Under the pieces are notes generated by a model that was given only the letters and a program-made list of their open reading frames with translations, made no database searches and was not told the DNA's origin. Both the position numbers and the translations under genes were made by a program. Below, piece by piece: positions 1 to 6,747 of a stretch of DNA of 19,619 bases; the stretch's first letter is position 1, and each line of letters opens with the position of its first letter. Origin of the DNA: Endomicrobium sp. Its GTDB lineage: Bacteria; Elusimicrobiota; Endomicrobiia; Endomicrobiales; Endomicrobiaceae. The DNA lies in assembly GCA_031277075.1 (NCBI GenBank), contig JAISLV010000075.1:1-19619 (forward strand), read 5' to 3'.

Positions 1-149
1 AAAGCGAAATTAACAATGAAGAGAGAAAATCTTTAGTTTGGGATTTAAAAAACCAAAGCGGAACGCAAGTAGCCCCCGGAATATATTTTGCCGTAATAGA
101 CACCCTAACGCAAGGAAAAACAGTAAAAAAAATAGCCGTGCAGAAATAA
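1..149 (+). CDS. C-terminal tail of an exported protein with FlgD/T9SS-like Ig fold (partial)
   Basis: The open frame enters from the left edge (first whole codon at base 3) and stops with TAA at 147-149, giving about 48 residues. The tail reads VWDLKNQSG...VAPGIYFAVIDT...KTVKKIAVQK. This W-D-x-x-x-x-x-G-x-x-V-x-x-G-I-Y-F pattern followed by a Lys-rich beta strand is the usual C-terminus of FlgD-Ig-like or type-A-sorting-like domains on large secreted or surface proteins. Function cannot be told from the tail alone. No terminator follows directly; the first strong hairpin downstream is at 418-459. The fold family is likely, but the identity of the whole protein is unknown. Confidence 0.6.
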   Translation, partial: SEINNEERKSLVWDLKNQSGTQVAPGIYFAVIDTLTQGKTVKKIAVQK

Positions 150-221
150 GTCTTGTAATTTTCAGTTCCCGCTTATTTGCTTTTGTCCGCCATTAATTCC
201 CCTTTAATAAAATGGAAATAT

Positions 222-333
222 GGCAAAGGCAACGGCAGATTCTGAAATAAATTCAGAATGACGACAACGGCTCGCGCCGTCGATAGCCTCTTTGTTGTCA
301 CCCTGAATTCATTTCAGGGTCTGCCTTTGCCGT
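222..333. repeat. Inverted pair of REP-like hairpins
   Basis: Two related arms lie in inverted orientation around a spacer of about 25 bases. Each arm contains its own 8-bp perfect hairpin with a 5-nt loop: ATTCTGAA/TTCAGAAT at 239-259 and ACCCTGAA/TTCAGGGT at 300-320. The arms are also approximate reverse complements of one another, including a CAAAGGC tract and a GAC[G/A]ACAA tract. The hairpins differ by paired T-A to C-G changes on both sides of the stem. This resembles REP/BIME-type intergenic repeats. No transposase or coding frame is associated with it here. Confidence 0.65.
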
Positions 334-355
334 TAGTAGTTGTCTTTGTCGTTGC

Positions 356-379
356 TTAGCCGCCTAGCCGCTTAGCTGC
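356..379. repeat. Three-unit 8-bp tandem repeat
   Basis: Three consecutive octamers, TTAGCCGC, CTAGCCGC and TTAGCTGC, sit between the REP-like pair and the terminator. Each deviates from the consensus by at most one base. The tract is non-coding and has no evident function. It may be a microsatellite at the edge of the repeat element. Confidence 0.5.
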
Positions 380-417
380 GTCTTTGTTCTTTGCCGTTTT
401 TCATTTTCAGAATTGAC

Positions 418-459
418 AAAAAAACTCCCGTCTGGTTTGACGCCAAACGGGAGTTTTTT
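418..459. terminator. Intrinsic terminator, potentially bidirectional
   Basis: A stem ACTCCCGT/ACGGGAGT closes an interior TGG/CCA helix. It is flanked by an A-run on the left and a T-run on the right, so it can act in both directions. On the minus strand it lies about 28 nt past the stop codon of the beta-barrel gene at 487-1068, which is the transcript it most likely ends. On the plus strand it could also stop read-through from the gene ending at 149. Confidence 0.85.
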
Positions 460-486
460 ATATACGATTATTTTAAAGGCAGTTTG

Positions 487-1068
487 TTAACCTATTTTTA
501 CGCCGAGATAAACAGCTATTGTTGAATACGTTGCGTCATAACTTTTTGGATCGCCGCTTTCCTTGTACGAAAGGGTATTAATAGAATATGCGGCTTCAAC
601 AAATAACGCGCCTATACAATATCCTGCCGAAATTCCCGCGTAAAGCCCGCCCGAAGACGTTCTTATAAAGGTTACATCGTTCATAAAAGTCGAATATCCT
701 AACTTTGCCGTCGCAAAAGGGTAATTATTTTCTAGCCCTTGAAGAGGCATACGCACTTTTACAGCGGCGTAAAAAGGAATAAAAGACATTTTTCCTTTCA
801 ATAGCGGATCGTCGTCCGTTCCTTTGAATTTTCTCGGCAAATCGTAATTTATTCCTCCGCCGATAGCTACAATATTGTTAAGATATTTGAAATATTCAAT
901 GCCCGCTGAAACTCCGGGATTTGTATTTTCGTCGCCTACGTCGTCAGACCAGTCTCCCTGCGGCTGAACTCCGGTCTTAATAATAAATTCTTGGTCTTCT
1001 CTGGCTCTTGCAAAACTCAATGCCGAAACTAGACACATTACCGCTAAAACCGCTAAAATTTTTTTCAT
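487..1068 (-). CDS. Small outer-membrane beta-barrel protein
   Basis: The protein is 193 aa with a clear Sec signal peptide (MKKILAVLAVMCLVSALSFA, predicted cleavage near residue 20-22). The mature part is built of alternating polar/aromatic-glycine strands, for example residues with the patterns GIEYFKYLNN, AIGGGINYDL and LYAGISAGY. It ends in YLGVKIG, typical of 8-10-stranded OmpA/OmpX/OmpW-like barrels found as 'porin family' or 'outer membrane beta-barrel' proteins. No periplasmic OmpA-C domain follows, so it is a barrel only. The ATG at 1068 is preceded by AAGGAG on the minus strand about 10 nt upstream, supporting the start. It stands alone, ending in the strong terminator at 418-459 and transcribed divergently from the comM operon. 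Specific function (adhesion, pore, structural) cannot be inferred. Confidence 0.75.
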   Translation of the reverse strand: MKKILAVLAVMCLVSALSFARAREDQEFIIKTGVQPQGDWSDDVGDENTNPGVSAGIEYFKYLNNIVAIGGGINYDLPRKFKGTDDDPLLKGKMSFIPFYAAVKVRMPLQGLENNYPFATAKLGYSTFMNDVTFIRTSSGGLYAGISAGYCIGALFVEAAYSINTLSYKESGDPKSYDATYSTIAVYLGVKIG

Positions 1069-1159
1069 TTTCTATCCGCTCCTTTTTTTAACGACAATAA
1101 TTTAAGCGCGCAACGCCCGCCCTAAAACAAGCAAACTTACGAAATCTTTCAAAGGTTTT

Positions 1160-1168
1160 TGCTATAAT
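1160..1168 (+). promoter_or_regulatory. Extended -10 promoter of the comM operon
   Basis: TGCTATAAT is a perfect extended -10 (TGnTATAAT). The hexamer lies 54 nt before the comM start. I see no good -35 at standard spacing, which is normal for extended -10 promoters. It is in the 154-bp divergent gap between the barrel gene and comM. The leader then carries a GGAG Shine-Dalgarno at 1214-1217, 5 nt before ATG 1223. Confidence 0.6.
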
Positions 1169-1222
1169 GGTTCAATTATATAAAAATCTTTTTAAAATTA
1201 CACGTTTTGATTTGGAGCGAAA

Positions 1223-2755
1223 ATGCTTTCTTCTACAATTTCTGCCGCAGTCAACGGCATAGACGCAAACATTATATCCGTTGAAACCTATATATCTTCA
1301 GGTCTTCCCATGTTTTCTATAGTCGGCTTGCCCGACGCCGCCGTTAAAGAATCGCGCGACAGAGTAGTTGCGGCTTTAAAAAATTCAGGCTTTGATTTTC
1401 CTTCTAAAAAAATCACTGTAAATCTTGCGCCTGCAGACATTAAAAAAGAAGGCGGAAGTTTTGATTTGCCCATAGCTTTGGGCATACTTGCCTGCTGCGG
1501 AAAAATCAATTTTGAAACGCTTAAATCTTTTTGCTCGGCGGGCGAACTTTCTCTTGACGGGAAAATAAGAAAAGTGAAAGGCGTTTTGAATATGGCTTTA
1601 AGCCTAAAAAATTTTAAAGTCAAAAATTTTATCGTGCCGTTTTTAAACAGGCGCGAAGCCGCCGCGGTAAACGAGCTAAATATTTATCCTTTTAAAACTT
1701 TGGCGGAAACCGTCAACTTTCTAAACGGGGCGGCGGTAGAACCTTTTAGCAGCCAAGACGTGTTACAAAATGTTCAAGACGGACATTTGGCGCAAGAATA
1801 CGATTTTAGCGAAATTAAAGGGCAGCAATATGCAAAGAGAGCTGCGGAAGTAGCCGCAGCGGGCGCGCATAATATGATAATGTCTGGTCCTCCGGGTTCG
1901 GGCAAAACAATGATAGCAAAACGCATACCCGGCATTTTGCCGCCTTTAGAATACGAAGAATCTATAGAAACTACAAAAATATGGTCTGCCTGCGGCAGAA
2001 GTTTTGCGGGCGGGCTGATAAAAGAAAGACCGTTTAGAAGTCCTCATCACACGGTTTCTGCGGCGGCTTTGGCGGGCGGAGGAAGTTATCCTAAACCCGG
2101 CGAAGTAAGCCTTGCGCATAACGGAGTTTTGTTTTTAGACGAGTTTGCAGAGTTTCGGCGAGACGCTTTAGAAATTTTGCGGCAGCCTTTAGAAGATAAA
2201 CAAATAACAGTTTCGCGCGCAAAAAACAGTCTTGTTTTTCCCGCTTCTTTTATGCTGGTAGCCGCTATGAACCCTTGCCCGTGCGGAAATTTTGGGAATC
2301 CTTTAAAGCGATGCGTTTGTTCTCCTTTACAAATACGGAAATATAAGAACAAAATTTCAGGTCCTCTTTTGGACAGAATTGATATTTGCCTAGAAGTTCC
2401 TGCGGTAAAAATTTCAGAACTTACTAGCATGCAAGACGGCGAAAGTTCCGCAAGCATTAAAGAGCGCGTAGTAAAAGCTAGAAAAATTCAAAATGAAAGG
2501 TTTAAAGGCTTAAAAATTTTTACAAACGCTCAAATGCAAAGCAAAGACATAAAAAAATATTGCATTGCAGAAAGCAAAGCGTTGGAACTTTTAAAAAACG
2601 CCGTTGAAAAATTAAATTTTTCGGCGCGTTCTTACGATAAAATTTTAAAAGTTGCAAGAACAATAGCCGATTTAGCCGCAAGCGAAATAATAAAGTCCGC
2701 GCATATTGCCGAAGCCGTGCAGTATAGAGCTTTTGACAGGGAGATAGAAAATTAA
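1223..2755 (+). CDS. comM: ComM/YifB family Mg-chelatase-like AAA+ ATPase
   Basis: The 510-aa protein has full family length and the three expected parts. The N-terminal ChlI/Lon-protease-like domain spans about 1-170, with the typical stretch GLPMFSIVGLPDAAVKESRDR. The central AAA+ module has Walker A GPPGSGKT at 222-229 and Walker B VLFLDE at 302-307. The C-terminal helical domain follows residue 400. The conserved RSPHHTVS segment and the paired-cysteine loop PCPCG...CVC (Cys352, 354, 364, 366) are present. ComM is known as a hexameric helicase that promotes branch migration during integration of incoming DNA in natural transformation; other YifB proteins are uncharacterised. It is first in an operon, and mazG begins on the base after its stop codon. 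GGAG lies 5 nt before the ATG. The family is certain; a role in competence is inferred from homology. Confidence 0.95.
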   Translation: MLSSTISAAVNGIDANIISVETYISSGLPMFSIVGLPDAAVKESRDRVVAALKNSGFDFPSKKITVNLAPADIKKEGGSFDLPIALGILACCGKINFETLKSFCSAGELSLDGKIRKVKGVLNMALSLKNFKVKNFIVPFLNRREAAAVNELNIYPFKTLAETVNFLNGAAVEPFSSQDVLQNVQDGHLAQEYDFSEIKGQQYAKRAAEVAAAGAHNMIMSGPPGSGKTMIAKRIPGILPPLEYEESIETTKIWSACGRSFAGGLIKERPFRSPHHTVSAAALAGGGSYPKPGEVSLAHNGVLFLDEFAEFRRDALEILRQPLEDKQITVSRAKNSLVFPASFMLVAAMNPCPCGNFGNPLKRCVCSPLQIRKYKNKISGPLLDRIDICLEVPAVKISELTSMQDGESSASIKERVVKARKIQNERFKGLKIFTNAQMQSKDIKKYCIAESKALELLKNAVEKLNFSARSYDKILKVARTIADLAASEIIKSAHIAEAVQYRAFDREIEN

Positions 2756-3166
2756 ATGAAAAAATATTTAAAAGAGTTTGAAAAACTTGTGGGCATAATG
2801 GCAAAACTCCGCTCAAAAAACGGCTGTATGTGGGATAGAGAACAAACTCATAAATCCCTTATAAAGCATTTAATATCAGAAAGCAGAGAAGTAAAACTTG
2901 CGGTAGAAAAAAACGATATGGAAAATCTCAAAGAAGAGCTTGGCGACATTTTGCTTCAAGTAATTTTTCACGCGCAAATAGCCAAAGAGCAAAAGACGTT
3001 TAATATTTCAGACGTCGTCTCTACTTTAAATAAAAAGTTAATCCGCAGGCATCCTCATATTTTTGGGAATTATAAAGTTAAAAACACGCAAGACATTATA
3101 AAAATGTGGGACGAAATAAAAGCTAAAGAGAAAAAACAAAAAAACTATGGAAACGCTAAACATTGA
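2756..3166 (+). CDS. mazG: MazG-type nucleotide pyrophosphohydrolase, single domain
   Basis: At 136 aa it corresponds to the first half of classical two-domain MazG (about 260 aa). The N-terminal LRSKNGCMWDREQTHKSL matches the family opening (CPWD-QTH-type). The metal-binding helices are SESRE (41-45) and EELGD (60-64), and the family tail RRHPHIFG...MWDEIKAKEK is present. MazG enzymes hydrolyse NTPs to NMP plus pyrophosphate, using a four-helix core with an EExxE...ExxD magnesium site. Here the first Glu of EExxE is Ser (S41), while E42, E45, E61 and D64 are kept. The protein ends exactly where the first MazG domain ends. It starts immediately after the comM TAA; GGGAG lies about 12 nt before ATG. 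Its end overlaps the next gene by 20 nt, so co-translation is likely. The family is secure; catalytic competence is uncertain. Confidence 0.88.
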   Translation: MKKYLKEFEKLVGIMAKLRSKNGCMWDREQTHKSLIKHLISESREVKLAVEKNDMENLKEELGDILLQVIFHAQIAKEQKTFNISDVVSTLNKKLIRRHPHIFGNYKVKNTQDIIKMWDEIKAKEKKQKNYGNAKH

Positions 3167-3947
3167 CGGAATTGAAATTTCTGTAAAGAGAAAAAAAATA
3201 AAAAATCTCTACATCAGAATGAACTCGTCTAGCGGAAAGTTTGAAGCTAACGTATCTTACAGCATGCCGTTTGCCGATGTAGAGAATTTCTTGCGTTCAA
3301 AAGTAAAATGGCTAAAGAAACATAAAAATTTGATTGAAAGACGGACGGCGGATATTTCGCAAAATAACTATGCAGACGGCGAAAACATTCTTCTTTTTGG
3401 CGGCAAACGGGTTCTGCGCGTTTTTGACTGCGAAGGCGCTCCGAAAATTTTTTCCGACTGCGGCGCGATAGAGTTGCATGTCAACTCTTTAGCAAGCAAA
3501 GAATATCGGAAAAAAGTTTTAGACGCTTTTTATAAAACCGAGCTTGAAAAAGTTGTTCCCGCATTTATAAATAAATGGCTTTTACAATTAAATATTAAAA
3601 TTGCAAGCTCTGTTTTTGATAAAGCTGAACATTCTTGCGGCGGCGGAAAATTTAGAAAGCTTGTCTGCCCTTCATCTGATATTGAAAAAGTTGAAGTATC
3701 CATTGCAAGAGAACCTATTGTAATCTATAAAAGAATGAAAAGCCGATGGGGGATATGCAGTATTTCTGAAGGAAAAATTACTTTAAATACTGAACTTGCA
3801 AAAAAGACGCTTCGCTGCGTAGAATACGTAATCGCGCACGAACTTCTGCATTTAAAAGAAAGGAAGCACAATAAAAGTTTTAAAGATTGCATGAAGAAAC
3901 TTTTCCCAGATTGGAAAACGCTTGAAGAAGAGCTGAAAATTTTATGA
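3147..3947 (+). CDS. YgjP-like (DUF45) zinc metallopeptidase domain protein
   Basis: The 266-aa cytosolic protein has the hallmarks of the YgjP/DUF45 family. These are an N-terminal beta domain followed by the ADVENFLRSKVKWLKKHK helix, the MKSRWGIC segment, the TLNTELAKK strand-helix, and the zinc motif HELLH at 231-235 with a third ligand candidate His241 (KERKHNKSF). The C-terminus FPDWKTLEEEL is also typical. Between the two halves (about residues 155-185) there is an insertion with two cysteines (SCGGGKFRKLVC) that I do not recall as standard. DUF45 proteins are predicted peptidases related to SprT/M48; substrates are largely unknown, and some are near restriction or DNA-processing genes. 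The ATG lies inside the mazG end (20-nt overlap) and there is no strong Shine-Dalgarno, suggesting translational coupling. The stop overlaps the next start by 4 nt. Confidence 0.88.
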   Translation: METLNIDGIEISVKRKKIKNLYIRMNSSSGKFEANVSYSMPFADVENFLRSKVKWLKKHKNLIERRTADISQNNYADGENILLFGGKRVLRVFDCEGAPKIFSDCGAIELHVNSLASKEYRKKVLDAFYKTELEKVVPAFINKWLLQLNIKIASSVFDKAEHSCGGGKFRKLVCPSSDIEKVEVSIAREPIVIYKRMKSRWGICSISEGKITLNTELAKKTLRCVEYVIAHELLHLKERKHNKSFKDCMKKLFPDWKTLEEELKIL

Positions 3948-4393
3948 AACGCTTTGCGTTAATCATTATTTTAGCGGTTGTATTTTTTGTCCGACCGGGG
4001 GACGCGTCGGAATTTCTTACGGATTCTCTAACTGAGGCAAAACCTGTAAAAATCGGCGATAAAATTATAGTCGCGGGATTTTATTTTAAAGACGGTTCCG
4101 ATAAAATAGACGCAAATTTAAAAAAATATTTGAGAAGCGTCTCTTTAGAACTTAAAAAAATAAAATTTAACAAGCTGTACGTAGACGGATACACGGACAA
4201 TTTAGGCGGCAATGCGCAAAATAACAGGCTTTCGCGCAAAAGAGCCGCCGCCGTAAGACAAGAACTGATAAAAAACGCCATACCCGCAAAAAAAATTCAG
4301 GCAAGAGCCTACGGTTCGTCAAATCCCATAGCCCAAAACAATACCAAAAACGGACGCATTCAAAACCGCAGAGTTGAAATACTTGTCAGGTAG
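3944..4393 (+). CDS. OmpA-C-like peptidoglycan-associating periplasmic protein
   Basis: The 149-aa protein has a signal peptide (hydrophobic residues 4-16, cleavage near DASEF) without a lipobox cysteine. The rest is an OmpA C-terminal domain: FYFKDGSDKI at the start, the VDGYTDNLGG loop (D85), NNRLSRKRAAAVRQEL with Arg95/Arg100, and the ending NRRVEI (Arg142-143). In this family the conserved Asp and Arg bind the meso-diaminopimelate of peptidoglycan. There is no beta-barrel or lipid anchor, so it is probably a soluble periplasmic protein tethered only by cell-wall binding. Its ATG overlaps the DUF45 stop as ATGA, so it is translationally coupled as the last gene of the comM operon. No clear terminator follows. 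Confidence 0.88.
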   Translation: MKRFALIIILAVVFFVRPGDASEFLTDSLTEAKPVKIGDKIIVAGFYFKDGSDKIDANLKKYLRSVSLELKKIKFNKLYVDGYTDNLGGNAQNNRLSRKRAAAVRQELIKNAIPAKKIQARAYGSSNPIAQNNTKNGRIQNRRVEILVR

Positions 4394-4460
4394 CGCCTGC
4401 CGCCCAAAACGCGCGGAGAGATTTCTTTAAAATTACTGCGCAGAATTTACTAAAAACAAA

Positions 4461-4490
4461 TTGATACAAGCGGCTATTTTTTTGTAATAT
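4461..4490 (+). promoter_or_regulatory. Sigma-70-like promoter of the export operon
   Basis: TTGATA at 4461-4466 and TAATAT at 4485-4490 are separated by 18 bp, in the 131-bp gap before the TolC-like gene. A Shine-Dalgarno AAGGAA at 4510-4515 follows, 9 nt before ATG 4525. The elements are near consensus, but the region is AT-rich, so chance matches are possible. Confidence 0.5.
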
Positions 4491-4524
4491 TTATCTTATA
4501 GACATCCATAAGGAAACGCGGTAT

Positions 4525-5898
4525 ATGAAAAAAATTTTAAGCGCGGCGGCGATTATTTTTGTTTCGTCTAATTTGTCTGCCGCAGATTTGTCCTTGCAAG
4601 ACGCTTTGCGCGCGGCTTTAGAAAATCATCCAAAAATTATGCAGGCAAAACAAAATTACGAAAAAGCGTCGTATCAGGCGTCTGCGGCTAAAGCCGCCTA
4701 TTTGCCGCGCGTTGACATTACGGCTCTTGCCGTAAAAATAAACGAGCCTATAACGCTTGATTTGAATAATATACGTTCCGCAATAATTAAAGCCAGCGCC
4801 GCTTCTTACGCCGCTTCAGGCGGGGCAAACCCTTCGGCTTTTACCGCCGGGCTTGAAAGTCAAACGCCCTTTTTTGAAAAAAAAATCGTTGACGACGCTA
4901 TTGCGCGGGCGGTTGCGACTTTCGCGCAGCCTATATTTACGGGTTTTAAAATATCCGCAAACGCGGCTGTAAAAAAACTTGAAAAAGAAGCCGCGCGGAT
5001 ATTGTTGCAGAACGCTAAAAATTCCGTCAGCGCGGAAGTTATAGAAGATTATTACCGAACAAAACTTGCCTATCAAATTGTAAAAATACGAAACGATTTG
5101 CAAAACAATATAGAAAATCACGCCGTCAACGCAAAAAAACTTTTTAGCAGCGGAATAATTTCAAAAGCGAATCTTTTAAGATACGAAGTGGCTTTAGCCG
5201 AAGCGAAAAAGGACTATCAAAAATCCGTTATGGACGCCGAACTTGCCGCCGCGCTTTTATTAAATTCCGTAGGAAACGACGCCGAAAATAAAGAGCTTTC
5301 TTCCCCGATGGAAATATTGCGCGAGCTTGACGATAAAGCCGTTTATGAAAAAAAAGCCGAAAATAATTGCGCCTTGAAATTGCTTGAAGCGAAAAAAGAG
5401 ATGTTAGAACAAAAACGCAAAGCGGCTTGGGGAAACCTCTTGCCCGCCGCGGCGGTCGCGGGACAATATCAAATTCTGCAAAACAATCTTACTATTGCCG
5501 AACCCGAGTGGGCTTTGGGAATTACGGTCTCAATGAACGTTTTTGGCGGGGGGAAAGATTACAATGAAATAAAAGCGTCTTACGCGGAAATTTCAGCAGT
5601 CAACGCGGAAATTTCAGCCGCTAAAAAATTTATAAATACGGCTGTGAAAAATTTTTACAATCGCTGCTTAAACGCAAAGCGTGAATGCGAGGCTTTAGAC
5701 AGCGCGCGCGAACTTGCTTTAGAAAATTTAAAATTGTATTGCGCTTCTTTTAAAGAAGGGCTTGCCACTTCGCTTGAAGTCGTAGACGCGGAGCTAGCCC
5801 TTGCCAAAATTAAAGCCGACAGAGAAAAAGCCGTTTTTGAGTATAATTCGTCTTACGCAAACCTTTTGAGTTTGTGCGATATGCAAATGGAAGAATAA
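4525..5898 (+). CDS. TolC-family outer-membrane efflux channel
   Basis: The 457-aa protein has a signal peptide (1-20, ending NLSAADLSLQ) and the typical opening LSLQDALRAALENHPKI, the first OEP repeat. A second OEP repeat starts around residue 270 with KAENNCALKLLEAKKEML. Long alanine-rich helices with hallmark phrases such as AAYLPRVDI, KKLFSSGIISKANLLR (the SGxxSxxxLL hairpin turn) and FKEGLATSLEVVDAEL identify the family. TolC proteins trimerise into an outer-membrane barrel plus a periplasmic tunnel and connect to HlyD-type adaptors for drug or metabolite export. It is the first gene of a three-gene operon, and the adaptor starts 24 nt downstream. Family assignment is firm; substrate is unknown. 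Confidence 0.93.
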   Translation: MKKILSAAAIIFVSSNLSAADLSLQDALRAALENHPKIMQAKQNYEKASYQASAAKAAYLPRVDITALAVKINEPITLDLNNIRSAIIKASAASYAASGGANPSAFTAGLESQTPFFEKKIVDDAIARAVATFAQPIFTGFKISANAAVKKLEKEAARILLQNAKNSVSAEVIEDYYRTKLAYQIVKIRNDLQNNIENHAVNAKKLFSSGIISKANLLRYEVALAEAKKDYQKSVMDAELAAALLLNSVGNDAENKELSSPMEILRELDDKAVYEKKAENNCALKLLEAKKEMLEQKRKAAWGNLLPAAAVAGQYQILQNNLTIAEPEWALGITVSMNVFGGGKDYNEIKASYAEISAVNAEISAAKKFINTAVKNFYNRCLNAKRECEALDSARELALENLKLYCASFKEGLATSLEVVDAELALAKIKADREKAVFEYNSSYANLLSLCDMQMEE

Positions 5899-5922
5899 AA
5901 AGCGATTGATTTCGGAGGAAAG

Positions 5923-6720
5923 ATGAAGTTTATAAATTTATTTTTAGCTCTTGCATTATCCGCAGGCTTTTTTTCCTGCGGCGGCGATAAGAATATTATA
6001 GCGGGCGAAATTGACGCTTCAGAAATTGACGTGGGAGTTAAAGTTCCCGGAAGGATAGCCGAAATTTTTGTAGACGAAGGCGAAAACGTTAAAAAGGGAC
6101 AGATTTTAGGAAGGCTTGAGGGCAAAGAGCTTGACGCGAAACTTAAAACGGTTGACGCGGCTTTAAAAGAAGCGCAGGAACAGTTTTCGCTTGCTCAAAA
6201 AACGTTTGAGCGTATCAAAAATTTATACGAAAGCGGCGTTGTGCCAAAACAGCAGTTTGACGAAACCGAATACAAATACGCCGCCGCGCGCCAAAAAGCG
6301 GCTGCGGTAAAAGGGCAAAAGGACGAAGTTTTAGCGTATTACGAAGAGCTTACTCTTACCGCGCCGATAGACGGGGAAATCGTTCAGATAATTTCTAATG
6401 TCGGGGAACTTGTTTCTGCGGGGTATCCGATAATCACAATATTAAATCCGTCTGATAAATGGGCTGTGTTTAATATACGCGAAGACAAACTTGCAGACGT
6501 CAAAAAAGGCGCGGCGTATAAAGTTTTTATTCCCGCTTTAAACGCTGACTACGAAATGAAAGTCGCATATATCGCGCCGCTAGGGTCGTTTGCTTCGTGG
6601 AAGCCCGCAGCGCACGGCGGAAATTACGATTTAAAAACTTTTGAAGTTCGGCTGAAAAGCAAAGAGCAAATTGAAGATTTAAGACCGGGAATGACGGCAA
6701 TTATTGACGGTATAAAATGA
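5923..6720 (+). CDS. HlyD-type membrane-fusion (adaptor) protein, probable lipoprotein
   Basis: The 265-aa protein begins with a hydrophobic signal ending GFFSCGGD, so Cys19 is a likely lipidation site, although the lipobox (F-F-S-C) is not ideal. The order is: first half-lipoyl motif (VGVKVPGRIAEIFVDEGENVKKGQILGRLE, about residues 36-66), a helical hairpin (about 70-135, with VVPKQQFDETEYKYAAARQKA), second half-lipoyl motif (LTAPIDGEIVQIISNVGELVSAGYPI), then a beta-barrel domain ending LRPGMTAIID. This is the YbhG/HlyD layout for ABC-2 type exporters. It would link the inner-membrane permease to the TolC-like channel. A very strong Shine-Dalgarno (GGAGG, 5914-5918) lies 4 nt before ATG. The permease gene follows within about 30 nt. 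Confidence 0.92.
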   Translation: MKFINLFLALALSAGFFSCGGDKNIIAGEIDASEIDVGVKVPGRIAEIFVDEGENVKKGQILGRLEGKELDAKLKTVDAALKEAQEQFSLAQKTFERIKNLYESGVVPKQQFDETEYKYAAARQKAAAVKGQKDEVLAYYEELTLTAPIDGEIVQIISNVGELVSAGYPIITILNPSDKWAVFNIREDKLADVKKGAAYKVFIPALNADYEMKVAYIAPLGSFASWKPAAHGGNYDLKTFEVRLKSKEQIEDLRPGMTAIIDGIK

Positions 6721-6747
6721 GAAATTTAGGAACGGGAATTTTTGCAA

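Noticed and set aside
150..486. Small RNA or tRNA in the first intergenic region
   Set aside because: No tRNA-like arms (no GGTTCGANTCC-type T-loop with matching acceptor) were seen; the structure is explained by the hairpin pair and terminator.
2086..2457. 123-codon minus-strand frame
   Set aside because: It is a shadow of the ComM AAA+ core on the opposite strand; it has no ribosome-binding site and its sequence is low in recognisable structure.
4394..4460. Possible terminator after the OmpA-C-like gene
   Set aside because: The GC-rich bits there (GCCGCCC, CGCGCGG) do not form a stable stem followed by a T-run.
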